In this document: piece after piece, positions 35,189 to 51,773 of the stretch
Position numbering within the stretch: position 1 is the first letter of the stretch
How the letters are laid out: every line of letters starts with the position of its first letter
From: Bradysia coprophila
Lineage: Eukaryota; Arthropoda; Insecta; Diptera; Sciaridae
DNA length: 64,000 nt
Assembly (NCBI RefSeq): GCF_014529535.1
Contig: NW_023503608.1
Span: 5,630,501-5,694,500 of the forward strand
Reading direction: 5' to 3'
The notes under the pieces: generated by a model
Told to the model about the DNA's origin: nothing
Databases searched by the model: none
Seen by the model: the letters and a program-made list of their open reading frames with translations, nothing else
Program-made: the position numbers and the translations under genes

Positions 35189-36424
35189 ATGAGACTGACT
35201 ATAAATCTCACTCTTGCAACCATTATACTACTGCCTTGTGTGTTGGGCGATAATGACAGGAATCAAACAACAGCTGCTGTGCTGATGGCACGCGAACTAG
35301 TCAAAAGTTTTCTCAATGGCACAGTAAATGGATTGACTCCAGGTCTTGTGATTGGTGTATCAGTCAAAGGTGAACAGAAATGGTTAGAAGGATTTGGTTT
35401 GGCTAATATAGAAAACAACGTAACGATGAGCAGTGAAGCGGCCATGCAAATAGGTTCAATTACCAAATCGTATACAGTTGCGGTAGCCTCTCGATTGTTG
35501 GACAACGGAAAATTAAGCTTTGATGCACCAATCAGGGAATACCTATCATACGATGATCTACCCGATAAAATGTGGAATGACAGAGTCGTGAACATCACTT
35601 TGAGGCAACTATTTCAGATGACGTCGGGTTTTCCAGCAGGACCTTCAGAGGAGGAGTTAGGAACCTGTCTCCGGTGTAGGAATCAGACGGGACGTTTGGC
35701 TTTCGTGAGAGATAGAGATCTTGAATTTGAACCTGGTACAAATTTTACTTATTCCAATTACGGCACTGAATTGGCTGGAGCCGTTATCGAGAAAGTTCTA
35801 CAAAATAAAACTTTCAACGATGCATTTACGGAAATGGTAAGAGATATTTTAAGGTTGAACAACACCGCCATGATCAACACCACACTGGTAACCCCGAATC
35901 TCGCTTCCTTTTATACAACTAACATGGAAACCGTTTATAATAGTGGCATGTGGAACGACATTTTTCTAAACGACTTTCATGCTGCAGGTGGTATCATTTC
36001 AACCATATCAGATGTATTAGTCTACGGTCAGGCATGGCTAGATGCGTATTACGGACGCGGTGAACATTTCCTCAAACAGTCAACCGTAAAGGAGGCATGG
36101 ACTCCGAGCGGCGTAACTCCTTCTCCTTATGGACTTGGTTGGGTGATTCAAAACGTTACGGACAACAGACCTAGTGGTAATCAGGTAGTTTGGCATAATG
36201 GAGGCACATTAGGTTGTCGGTCGATACTTGCGATATATCCGGAAACAGAAGTGATTGTCGCTGCTTCAGTTAATTTGGTCGAAAGCCCTATCGATCTATT
36301 TGTACTGGAAGGTGTTATCGCCGATCTGTTTGCCAATATTACACGAATGGATACATCATTTACTAATGTCAAGACAGCGAATGTTAAGAGTTCAAATTTC
36401 GAGTGGAGGAAGACAATTTTTTAA
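35189..36424 (+). CDS. Secreted beta-lactamase-fold serine hydrolase (class C / penicillin-binding-protein-like)
   Basis: An intronless gene of 411 residues. The N-terminus MRLTINLTLATIILLPCVLG is a clear signal peptide, and many N-x-S/T sites support passage through the secretory route. It has the three active-site motifs of class C beta-lactamases and DD-peptidases: S90-I-T-K93, Y188-S-N190 and H336-N-G338. All key residues are present, so it is likely catalytically active as an amidase, esterase or peptidase. The natural substrate cannot be told; bacterial cell-wall peptides or dietary esters and amides are possibilities. The single exon and bacterial-type family raise the question of old horizontal transfer, but LACTB-like relatives occur across animals. 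Codon use looks like that of its neighbours. A poly(A) signal AATAAA lies at 36497. Confidence 0.9.
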   Translation: MRLTINLTLATIILLPCVLGDNDRNQTTAAVLMARELVKSFLNGTVNGLTPGLVIGVSVKGEQKWLEGFGLANIENNVTMSSEAAMQIGSITKSYTVAVASRLLDNGKLSFDAPIREYLSYDDLPDKMWNDRVVNITLRQLFQMTSGFPAGPSEEELGTCLRCRNQTGRLAFVRDRDLEFEPGTNFTYSNYGTELAGAVIEKVLQNKTFNDAFTEMVRDILRLNNTAMINTTLVTPNLASFYTTNMETVYNSGMWNDIFLNDFHAAGGIISTISDVLVYGQAWLDAYYGRGEHFLKQSTVKEAWTPSGVTPSPYGLGWVIQNVTDNRPSGNQVVWHNGGTLGCRSILAIYPETEVIVAASVNLVESPIDLFVLEGVIADLFANITRMDTSFTNVKTANVKSSNFEWRKTIF

Positions 36425-36496
36425 TTAAATAATTGATCTAATTGAGTAGTCTGAGGAATTTGATTATTTTATGAACCGAACGCAAAAGCGATAAAC

Positions 36497-36502
36497 AATA
36501 AA
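36497..36502 (+). terminator. Poly(A) signal of the serine hydrolase
   Basis: AATAAA lies 72 bp after the stop codon. Confidence 0.5.
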
Positions 36503-38350
36503 CTAGTCACTTTACTGAGAAGTTTTTCACTATTGGGTGGAAGCAAGCGATGCAATGATAAGCAATTATTTACGCCGTAAGTGTGCCTAAAATTTGAATT
36601 TTAAGTGAACGATTCGATGAAAAAGTGAACCAAAAAATACATTTCAACGCTTCATTCTACGTTAGAAAGACCTCCGCACTTTCCCTATGGTGACACTCTT
36701 CAAATGAAAAAAGGTCAAAAGGTGAAACAACCATTTTGGGTTGGAGAGTCAGGACTTCTGAAATTCTGTAGATATATTTTCAACTATCGATCTCTTAAAC
36801 ATATGAGCACCTTGATGAGCATATAATTCATTATCAATGACTGACTTAACAACACTTATCTTTCAATTTGAATCTCAAATAAGACCGATTCGCAGTCACT
36901 CCGTTTTGGTCACCATTTTCAAAATAACCATGAAAACTGTTCTCTCTTTTCATTGTTGTAGCGTAAACGGAGTGAAGGGTGTTTCTTGCTAAATTTTCTA
37001 TCACGAAATAAAATGGAAAAAGCCATAGAATAATAACAGGAAGATATTCGTGCCGTTTTTGAATCTCATTTGACAGCGCCGAAATTTTAGTAAGCGGTGA
37101 AGAATGGAAACCGTACCGCAACGTATCGCTACATCTACCGGCCATCGAACTTCAATAGAACCGCGGCCATTTGCATTTTGTAGCGTCTGTACATACGAAA
37201 TTTATTTTTCTGGTAAGTGGTAATGAGAGCTGGTTCCTTTTGAAGTTAATTTGGCAGGAAACTATGAACAAAATAACAAAATTCTCATTTTCGTCAACCA
37301 ATATAATGTAAGAATCAACGAAAATTTTTTAGAATAATGTGATGATGATGCTATCACAGTCTATGTTTTCTGGATAGCGCTTTACATTTCGTCTTTAGAT
37401 ATTTTTTTGTATTGAGTTATGTTTTGATTCTGTATGCGGATGAAATCCAATGACATTTATTTGAAAGCTCGTTCAGTTTGTACAATTATACCGATGCCAT
37501 TTATATACCCGGTGCGATCGGACAAATGATTGAATGCTGTCGTACGTGTGTTATTGCAAATGTGTAATTGGTACAAAATAGTATGGACAAGCTTGAATTT
37601 CAACGAATTCAAGTTGAATATTGATTAAAAAAAGGTAATTTCGGATTTTATTTTTACATCAAAAAAGTCGATGTCATAAATAACAAAGCATGTGCGCTTA
37701 TTGAACATCCAATCAAATAAATCAACAAACTTTCAAATACAAAAAGGATCAATTATATGACATAATTTAGGAATCACAACCGTTAATCGCATTTCAACGT
37801 TTTTCTTTTAATTAATTAGAAATAAATTAAATTAATCAGAAAAACCAGACAGATAACTATTTTAGTCGGCCTGGTAACATTGATTGACACGACAAGCGCT
37901 GCTGTACCATACCGTACCGATAGGTTCATTTTCATCAAAAAAATGTTGTTGCTTCGTGTCTGAAGGAAATTTTATTTATTTATTTATAATATTAAAAGAC
38001 CCTCCAAGAAATATGTGTAATATCAACAATAATCGTAATTAATCTGCTGCTAATTAACTGGTGTACACTATCGTAGCGTTAAACAATTGTTCGGATCTGT
38101 GGAAAACATGTTAATCGAAATGTGTATATTACGCCCTTTCATGGGTGGAGTATTTGTGAAAATTGTAACATTTTGATGTGTAATATTGTGCTCTATACGC
38201 TGAAATTGTTGTTCCAAAATAAATAAAAATAAAAAAAATTCGAAAAATTTGTTGCAAATTTCGAGTGATAATGTGTGGGTAGTCCGGTTTGCATGCCATT
38301 TCAATCAATGGATTAGGCGAATCAACTTTTTAACGATAGTAGAGTTAGTC

Positions 38351-38394
38351 ATCAATCAATCATCATCATCATCACCATCATCATAACAAATTTG
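38351..38394 (+). other. Candidate 5' UTR exon end with CAT microsatellite
   Basis: A run of ATC/CAT triplets (38353-38387) is followed by AAATTTG/GTAAGT, a consensus splice donor at 38395. No frame supports coding. It could be the end of the non-coding first exon of the downstream PI4-kinase gene, with a roughly 3-kb intron. Confidence 0.35.
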
Positions 38395-40633
38395 GTAAGT
38401 TCTGTTGTACTTGTCGATGTAATAAAATAATTTAATCTTCAAGAATGAATGAATCTAAAAAAAAGTTTTTTTTTATCGTGGGTGTTCAATGAGTGGTTTT
38501 CGTAATCTTTTATGTAAAGCAATAATTCAATTAAATTCAATTAAAATTCGATACGACTCCACTCAGCATTTTTATTTATATACCCATAGAAATCGTAAAA
38601 TTGCAACAAAATAGATCGGTGCTCAGCGATAAATTCCACAAAGTTCGATTGCAGGTATATACCAGATATTCAACTTATGAAATTTATGTCACATTTCTTC
38701 TTCATGTTTTTAATTTCTTCGAATAATTTTCTCTTTTCTTCGGAATGGTGAAGAAAGAAGAATGTCTTTGAGGAATTCCTGTTTATTAAAAATATTTCAT
38801 TTTTTTCTCGACTTCGGTCGATGTGTGTACGATTTTGTTATTTATTTCCGTTGCATTGTTTATCATAATTCTGTTTCGTTATAACCTTGGTTAATAATCT
38901 GTGAAGACCTTTTAGTTTTACATTCAAGTGAGTGTTGGCTATATGAATGTTCGTAAAAACAATTCCGTGTGTGTTATTTTTTTTCGAGCTTTAACGAAAT
39001 AGATTTTAATTCAATTGAGTGGCCATACGTTTAGAATGTAAAATAATGTCGTTGACAATAAACATTCAACATTTTTACATTTTTTTTAAATCGAAAGAAG
39101 ACATCAAATTCTTGATTCTATTATGATTCGGTGAATATTTATTATTGGAAGGTTGCTAGACAGCATTCCTACTATAATACCAATTTCTTCAAATATTTCT
39201 CAATAATAATTAAGATAAGAATGTGGTGATAAGAAACGCGTTGCTCAAGATGTAATTTTTCGATGATTTTAGAATAAATAAATTCGTATAACAGCAAAAT
39301 ATGAGCACAGAGCTCTCAGAGACTCTTCATTAATCACGCTGTTTGACGATGTTTGTTTGATAATAAATATTCGATGACGAAACGTCTGATCAGTAAATGT
39401 CTAGATTAAATTCTAAAGTCGTAATTTTGGTTTCAGAATGCGATGTATCGATGATTATTAGAAAAATCTGTAAATAAGTATGAGTGTCAGTTTAAGTTTA
39501 AAAAAAAACTGAAATTCGAAACAGTTTTCGTATTTATAGCTCATTGAGTTTCAAGGATCAAAACCCATACAAGCAAATGTTGTCTGCTTATTTATTATTA
39601 AATCGTCTGTCTTTTGACTAACATACTTCACAAAAAATTATAAATTGCTGATCTAATGATACACGAAAAAAGATGCATTAGGCGACATTACTGAGTCATT
39701 CTTTTACTCTGAAAATAGTTAAACACAAATTTTCGATGAAAACATTGAAAATACTGAAAAAGAATTGTGTGCTGTAATGATGAACACATCAATTAACGAG
39801 TTGTCTGTTTTTTTTTGTGTTTTTGTTGATACATTTAATTGATAGAATTCAATTTTTCCATGCTATTTGTATTTGCAATTTTTCATACTTTTTCCCGGCA
39901 AAACAACGTCACAGATTCAATTTCCCGTCTCTTAAATACAAATAGACTCATCAAAATCGGTTTACAACAGTTGACGCGGTTGTTTACGAACGTTAATTAA
40001 AATTTATTGAGTAAAATCAGACGGCGTTAACTGCGGATGTTCTGTTTAGTATATCGCTCTTCCGCATTTCTTTTTCCATTTTACAAAATTGTTGGCAAAG
40101 GACTCTCATGGAACTCTAACCCAAGAGCTAGATGGGTAATAAAATGGATATACCATAAAGAACCGCTGTTTGTTTGTATATACAAAACCTGAACAACGCA
40201 TCAATTTTTGCGGTATACATGAACATGAACCACGAATCAAGTGCACGATATGTTAAACTACTCCCTGTTCTCTTTTCCTTAATTATTCAATTTTGGGAGT
40301 GCTTCTTCGATCCACACGCAACAATTTCGGGAATAATGAAAATATCGACAGAAATATGGAAATTTAAATCAAATCGTGAAGTTATTGAACTAGTTGGGAA
40401 ATCGTGAGAAAGGGAAATGAACGTCAGATCTTTAAATTAGTAAATGATTTCGCAGAAGAACTATGATTTCAAATGAAAATGAAGAATAACCAGACAATGG
40501 TTTCGAATTTATCGCTTTTTCAATGGTTTTACAATCATTAAATTAGGTTTGTTCCTCTTTAGTGGCGACAAGCGTACTAAGATATAAAATCTATTACTTC
40601 TTTTGTTTAAATTGTTGCCAATCACTTTAAGCA

Positions 40634-40738
40634 AGATCTTTTACTTCAACAGTCTCAACAAATGAATTGCCTATTTAATAAACCACTAACTAAAGCTCAT
40701 CGTTTATTGTTCTCGTTGTTGTCGATGGCAAATGATAT
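40634..40738 (-). repeat. Dispersed ~100-bp repeat family, reversed copy
   Basis: GATCTTTTACTTC (tail, reversed) and GTTGTCGATGGCAAATGAT (head, reversed) lie 105 nt apart. Confidence 0.6.
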
Positions 40739-40912
40739 CCTTAAAATATATCCAATTAGACGTAACTATCAACGAATAACTTGAATGTACTCTTAATTAT
40801 TATCAAACAATTTGCGGAACGGGATATCTGGTACCAGTATAATGCATGTTTTAACTACGTAAAAGTTGAACTCGACACTACAATCTCATAAATAAATATC
40901 AAATTCTGAAAC

Positions 40913-41010
40913 GGCTGTTATTGCTAACAAAGGCAAAAGGTAGCGATGAGCGGGTAAGGGAGTCTTATTATTGTAAAATTCATGGCTAATAAGTGAAGTA
41001 AAAGATTTTA
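40913..41010 (+). repeat. Dispersed ~100-bp repeat family, copy
   Basis: The head GGCTGTTATTGCTAACAAAG is followed by AGTCTTATTAT and the tail AAGTGAAGTAAAAGATTTTA. Confidence 0.6.
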
Positions 41011-41575
41011 TGTAAATCATATTTCATATTTCACCGATCTTCAACTGCACCGAACTGACTTTACTTCAATGCCAATTATATTTGCAAATTTGATAGAATC
41101 AAACCCAGAGCAAACAAAACCTGGTCAAATCGTCGAATTATTTGGAATAATTATTTTTACCGCCACTCACTCATTAAACCGTTTTATTCAAAATACTTCG
41201 TAATGTGATGAATTAACAAACTCGTACCTGATAGTGGTCCAGTTAAATTGTATCACACAGCTTCTTTTCTACGGATCCTGTGTTCGATTAACGAAACATA
41301 TGTTACCTTAAAGGGACTGAACCACTTCGTTACTTCATCATCATTTTTATTTGGCTAATGTTACACTCAGCGTGAATGTTTGTTAGTTTTAACGTTGTTT
41401 AGTTAAGCAATAAATATTTTCGACAAATTAAATTGTAAATCTCGACTAAATCAATGAAAATTAACTTTCGATTTATTCGATTTAGGTAACAACAACAGTT
41501 GGACACACATGCCAATAAGGTTATTATCACCGTAGCACTTCCATTAAGAATTCATCAAAAACGCGATTCAATTAA

Positions 41576-47441
<5,866 letters not shown>

Positions 47442-49439
47442 GAAAAATTTTTCATGAAAATCTAATGGAAAATAATTTCTAGGAAAATGATAAACGAAAG
47501 CAAAAAAATTTATTTAAAACAAAATGAAAAATTTGAAGCTCTAACCAAAATGGAATCTCATCAAGTCATCACACAAACACACACAAAACACATTTATTAT
47601 TACATTCAAAAACGCATATGTTGTCAGCAAAGCAATATTACGATTTTAAGTTTCATTCTTGTTCTTGTACAGTCAGTGAAGAAGACTTGTAAATAATTAA
47701 TTCCGTTTCCATGTATACTCATTGATCACTGTCCCTGTACTAATTTTTTTAACTTTTTTTTTCTCATTAATTTTATTACATTAAGCAGCCTTATGATAAC
47801 ACCGATAAATGTGTAACCAAACCATATATGATTGGGATGGACATTTTATTCATCGGAATTTTATCCGCGCTGCTACTTCGATAACTTTAATTTTTCTTTC
47901 TTTTTTTCTTTTTAACTTTATTCGTCATGGATACTCAATTTACTCACTCATAAGCATAAAAAATACACAAAAATTACTTAGCTAAAAATTAATCAAATTT
48001 GTAAAATAATTAAAGAAAGAAAATTAAAACAAAAAACAGAAAAATGTTAAGAAAATTTCATATTTTATTCGCTATGTAAAAAGATAAATTAAATTTAATT
48101 AAAAAAACAAAAAAAAATTATTTAAATAATTCATAAAATAAAAAATTTACTCTACCAAATATATTATATTATACCATGTATAACAGACGCGTAATCTTTT
48201 TACTTTCATAAGAGAAATACAAAGAAAAAATTACAAAAAAAAATTATCGGTTGAGTATGGGGAGAATAAATATGATTATTGATTATATTAAAATGCATGT
48301 TGGATGTTTACATAAAACAAAACAAAATCTCTCAGTGTTTTATTTCAACGCCCTAACATCGAGATTGGAGTGCTCAGAACGTTTTAGCGAACATCATACT
48401 CCAAAGTAAAGTCATTCATCGAGATTGAACTCTGCTCTTCAACGAACCTTCTAAATAATATAATGACTAAGGCAACTCAATTTTCCACAATTTATTTTGT
48501 CGTGGATGAAACCGAGCTCAAAAGTTCACTGAATTCACGGACTCCGATTTTCCAGAATTTTCAATATGAAAAGGTCGTACCTTTGGGCCAAATTATTTAA
48601 AAACTTTTCTTGTGACAGCTCATTTGAAAAGTATTTTCATACAAGATGCAGGAATACAAGCCTCCCAACCTTTAAAAATCTTCCTAATTATGAGTGTTAA
48701 GGGGTTTTTAGACTTACGATCATTGAACAATGTTGATAAGCCCTATTTTTTTTTGCTATTTCTGAGAAGTCTCTATTTCTTGTAATATCCTACGTGCAAA
48801 GTATTGTCTTGCTCGTTCCAATATGTAACAAAGTTAAACTCACGTTGTAACATACTCATTAGGCCGATTTTACCCGATCGGAAATGGATCTATCCAGAGA
48901 AATTATAGTTACCCAAAGTTACCAAAAAGCTGTAAGTTCTAAGTTTTGGACATGTGCTTCTTCCTACACCAAATTTACATTTTACGTTTTTTCTTTTGGC
49001 TTTCGGTGAAAGTTGTTTTTCTAACATATGCAAACAGTCAAGAAAGTTGGATTGTCCCGTTTTGAGATGAAGTCAAAGTTAACGAGGTTTGTCTTGTCAT
49101 ACAAAAATTAAAACTGATAAAAGTGATTGAAAGTATGTCGATATGTGATTGCGATAGCTAAAAAAAAAGGTAATTCCAAATGGAATTCAGGACAGGAACG
49201 TTTTCCAACATATTCCACAATTTGATCGAGCTACAACCAGATTGGTTGAGAACGTAAATCTAGAACAAATCGTAGACTAAACAGAGTGAAAAAATTCTCT
49301 AAAAAACCTAAATTCAGCTCAAAATAAGTTTTTACTTAATAGGTTGTTGTATTGCTGGCATGTGTTAACATAATTCTGGTAGCGTTGTATTGCTGGGGTG
49401 ATATGCCAATTGTTTTTGAATTAGCTTAGAAGAAAAAGC
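47442..49439. other. 3' UTR of PI4-kinase beta and spacer
   Basis: Very AT-rich just after the stop, with several possible AATAAA signals (for example near 48266), consistent with a long 3' untranslated region. Beyond this nothing is recognised until the retroelement. Confidence 0.5.
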
Positions 49440-49458
49440 TAGTTTTCATTTCTCAACG

Positions 49459-49487
49459 TTTCGACCTGTTTCCATGGTCATCATCAG
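49459..49487 (-). ncRNA. Hammerhead-ribozyme-like core in the Penelope-like element
   Basis: On the minus strand: CTGATGA, a 4-bp stem GACC/GGTC closed by ATGGAAACA, then GAAACGTTG. The conserved CUGAUGA and GAAA boxes of a hammerhead are both present and correctly ordered around stem II. I could not find a convincing UH cleavage site after stem III, so this may be a decayed or minimal version. Confidence 0.45.
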
Positions 49488-49711
49488 GAAAAAGCTTTAT
49501 TCAAGAAAAAATAAATCGTTTTGTTCACAAATCATTACAATTCTATAGGAAAACTGTGTTACCTATTTTCGTTATATTAAAATTTCAAAAATTCGTCAAC
49601 TTATTTAGTGGATTTTACGTTAATAACAAACTGGGATAAACAAAAACAACAGATACATGGCACTGAGTCACACTCTTGTCTAGTCACTTTCGTAGATTAT
49701 GTCACTTAGTG

Positions 49712-51230
49712 TCAAACAACTGGGATTGTCCGATTCTGCAGGGTGGACCGATCGTGTGTATTCAGTAGGGTGGACTGGCTTTGTTTGTTAGTTTGGATTA
49801 TCCGGTTATCTTTACTTGCGTGTTTTCTTAGCAGATTGAAGTATGATGGACTGATGTTGGCCGTGTCATTTTTGTAGTTGCATGTGCGCTCGATATTCAT
49901 TATGATGTGATTGACTTCGACGATCTGTAGTTTCTTTTTGTTGGAATTTCGTTCGAGGGTTTTCATATTATCGAAATCAAAGCGATGCGATGTGTTTTTT
50001 GAATGCAGTGCCAGGGCAGAAGAAACTTTGGGTTTCGCTAGGTTAGTATCGGTTGTGGAATTTTTTATGCTGTCGTTTTCTCGTGCCTATCTTCTGGCCA
50101 GTTTCACCGATGTATTTGGTGTCGCAATCGAGACAGTCTATTTCATAGACAACGCCAGACAGTTGGTCGTCATCTAGCTTATCTTTTTGCTTGGAATAGT
50201 ATCGATCCAGTTTTTGCTCAGGCTTGTTGGCAACAGTTACTTCCGGAAGGAAGTATTTGATTTGTCTTGTGAGTGATTCAGATACTTTCGGTACATATGT
50301 CAAAGAACAATAGGTTTTCTTTTTCTCGTTTGATGTGGATGCCTTATGAATCATCGGTTTTGAGGCCATTTTGATCAATTTGTGGATCTCATTCACTGGA
50401 AAATTATTCTTTTGAAGGATGTTATTGATTTTGGTTAGGTTCTCTGTGTGGAATTCTGTGTGGCTGTATTCGAAAACTTTTCTCGCAAACGACTTGGCTG
50501 TGTTGAGCACTGTATTACGTGGATGTGCCGAATAGAAATTTAAGATTCGGTTGGATGCAATGGCCTTGGAGTACCAATTCGTAATAATCGATCCGTGACG
50601 TCTGATGATGGTAAGGTCCAGAAAGTTAATAGACTGGTTCTCCTCCATTTCGCAAGTAAACTTAATGCGGCCAGGGTCGAAGGCGTTTAATTTGTCTAGT
50701 ATAATCTTTCTGACGTTCTCATGGCAAATGACTAGATGGTCATCGACGTAGACCAACCAAACGATCGGTGGGATGATTTTCTCTTTCTGGAGTTGGTCTA
50801 GGACAGAGTTGATGATGTGTTCCGATACTATTTGTACGATGATGTTGCCTAGGGAGCTGCCCATGAAGATACCATTCAGTTGTCGATAGAATTGACCTTT
50901 ATACAATAAGTAGTTGCATTCGTTAAGGCAAATTCGTAACAGTTCAACGAAGTCTTCCTTCTCTATGTTAGTGCGCGGTTTGATGACAGTATCGAAGTCT
51001 TTTTCAATAATGTCAATGCCTAGCGACGTTGATATGGATCCAAAACAATTTTCCATGTCAAATGAAGCCAATCTGTGTCCGCGGAGAAGGCGAGTATTTC
51101 GTAAAACATTGAGGGCGGCCCTTGCATTTTTGATGGTGTACTTTGGCTTGTTGTATGCTTTTGCTAAAATGTTCGCTAGTTCTTTGGACGTGTTGTACGA
51201 GACGGATTGGACTGTTGAGGTCCACCTCAA
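49712..51230 (-). pseudogene. Broken RT + GIY-YIG endonuclease ORF of the Penelope-like element
   Basis: The first frame (51230-50043) covers most of the reverse transcriptase and the start of the endonuclease up to RKRQHKK, then stops. The remaining endonuclease (about 50070 down to 49712) is in another frame and contains HRFDFDNMKTLERNSNKKK and VEVNHIIMN, which carry the expected later Glu and Asn of GIY-YIG endonucleases. The frame change falls in or near an A-rich run at about 50060-50075. No ATG begins the first frame; it opens on TTG at the truncation. The RT active-site YVDD is intact, so decay is recent to moderate, but this copy cannot make the full protein. Confidence 0.85.
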
Positions 51231-51684
51231 AGTTCTATTCGTCCCTCATGTATATCGTCAGATTCTCCAAAACTTTCTTTTCATATATTCCATTCCACAC
51301 GCACGAGTGAGTGCTACTGCTCTCTCTATCGTTTCGTCAGTTAAAAGTATAGCACATTTCGTACCTAGGACTAGGACCTAGGCGTACCTCGCCTTTGGCA
51401 CTGTCTGGAAACCTCTCACACGCTAAAAAAGACTGTTAGTCCGTGGTACGAATAGTATTTTTCATGTTTGACGAAGTCGCACTTTTTGGGTCCTAGGTAT
51501 GAAAAATCCTTTCTCACTAAGATTTACAGACATCCATCGCTTATGTTCAATTACAATCAGAATTATAAATTTATGTTTTATCGGTGAAAGTGTCTTCAAA
51601 AATGTTGCTAAAAACATTGGTAAAACTAGAAATGTTCTCGCATTCCCCACCAACAAAAAAATGAATAACGAAGGAAATGCAATA

Positions 51685-51773
51685 TCACCTGTTATCGACA
51701 GCGATGATACAAACGAACGATTTTTAGTGTTAAATTTATAGCTAGCACTAATGAAATAGAAGATTTTCTATCA
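51685..51773 (+). repeat. Dispersed ~100-bp repeat family, copy
   Basis: The head is TCACCTGTTATCGACAGCGA followed by TGA, and the tail is CTAATGAAATAGAAGATTTTC followed by TATCAA, 89 nt in all. Confidence 0.7.

Larger units (their letters stand above)
36503..41575. other. Spacer and 5' untranslated region upstream of PI4-kinase beta
   Basis: No coding exon recognised. It probably contains the promoter and first non-coding exon of the PI4-kinase gene: donor-like GTAAGT sites end possible 5' exons at 37212 and 38394, and an acceptor-like TTTAG lies near 41486, ahead of the start codon. Members of the dispersed repeat family lie at 40634-40738 (reversed) and 40913-41010. Confidence 0.5.
49440..51240 (-). 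mobile_element. Penelope-like retroelement, 5'-truncated and frameshifted
   Basis: The minus-strand coding region contains a Penelope-type reverse transcriptase (SFDMENCFGSIS, GIFMGSSLGNIIVQ, catalytic WLVYVDDHLV, then NFLDLTI) followed by a GIY-YIG endonuclease (GVVYEIDCLDCDTKYIGETG). This order of domains is diagnostic of Penelope-like elements. The copy starts inside the RT, as the usual upstream PKIHK-type motif is missing. Downstream of the coding region, at 49459-49487 on the minus strand, lies CTGATGA - stem GACC/GGTC - GAAA, resembling the hammerhead ribozyme cores reported for these elements. I could not confirm terminal repeats or a target duplication, so the boundaries are approximate. 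Confidence 0.85.

Noticed and set aside
36846..37145. 99-codon minus-strand open frame
   Set aside because: No conserved motif, and the hydrophobic stretch is explained by AT-rich codons. It overlaps the likely 5' region of the PI4-kinase gene.
51361..51400. CCTAGG-containing palindromic cluster upstream of the Penelope-like element
   Set aside because: Short overlapping CTAGG words (also at 51490) gave no consistent repeat boundary or target duplication, so I did not call an element end there.
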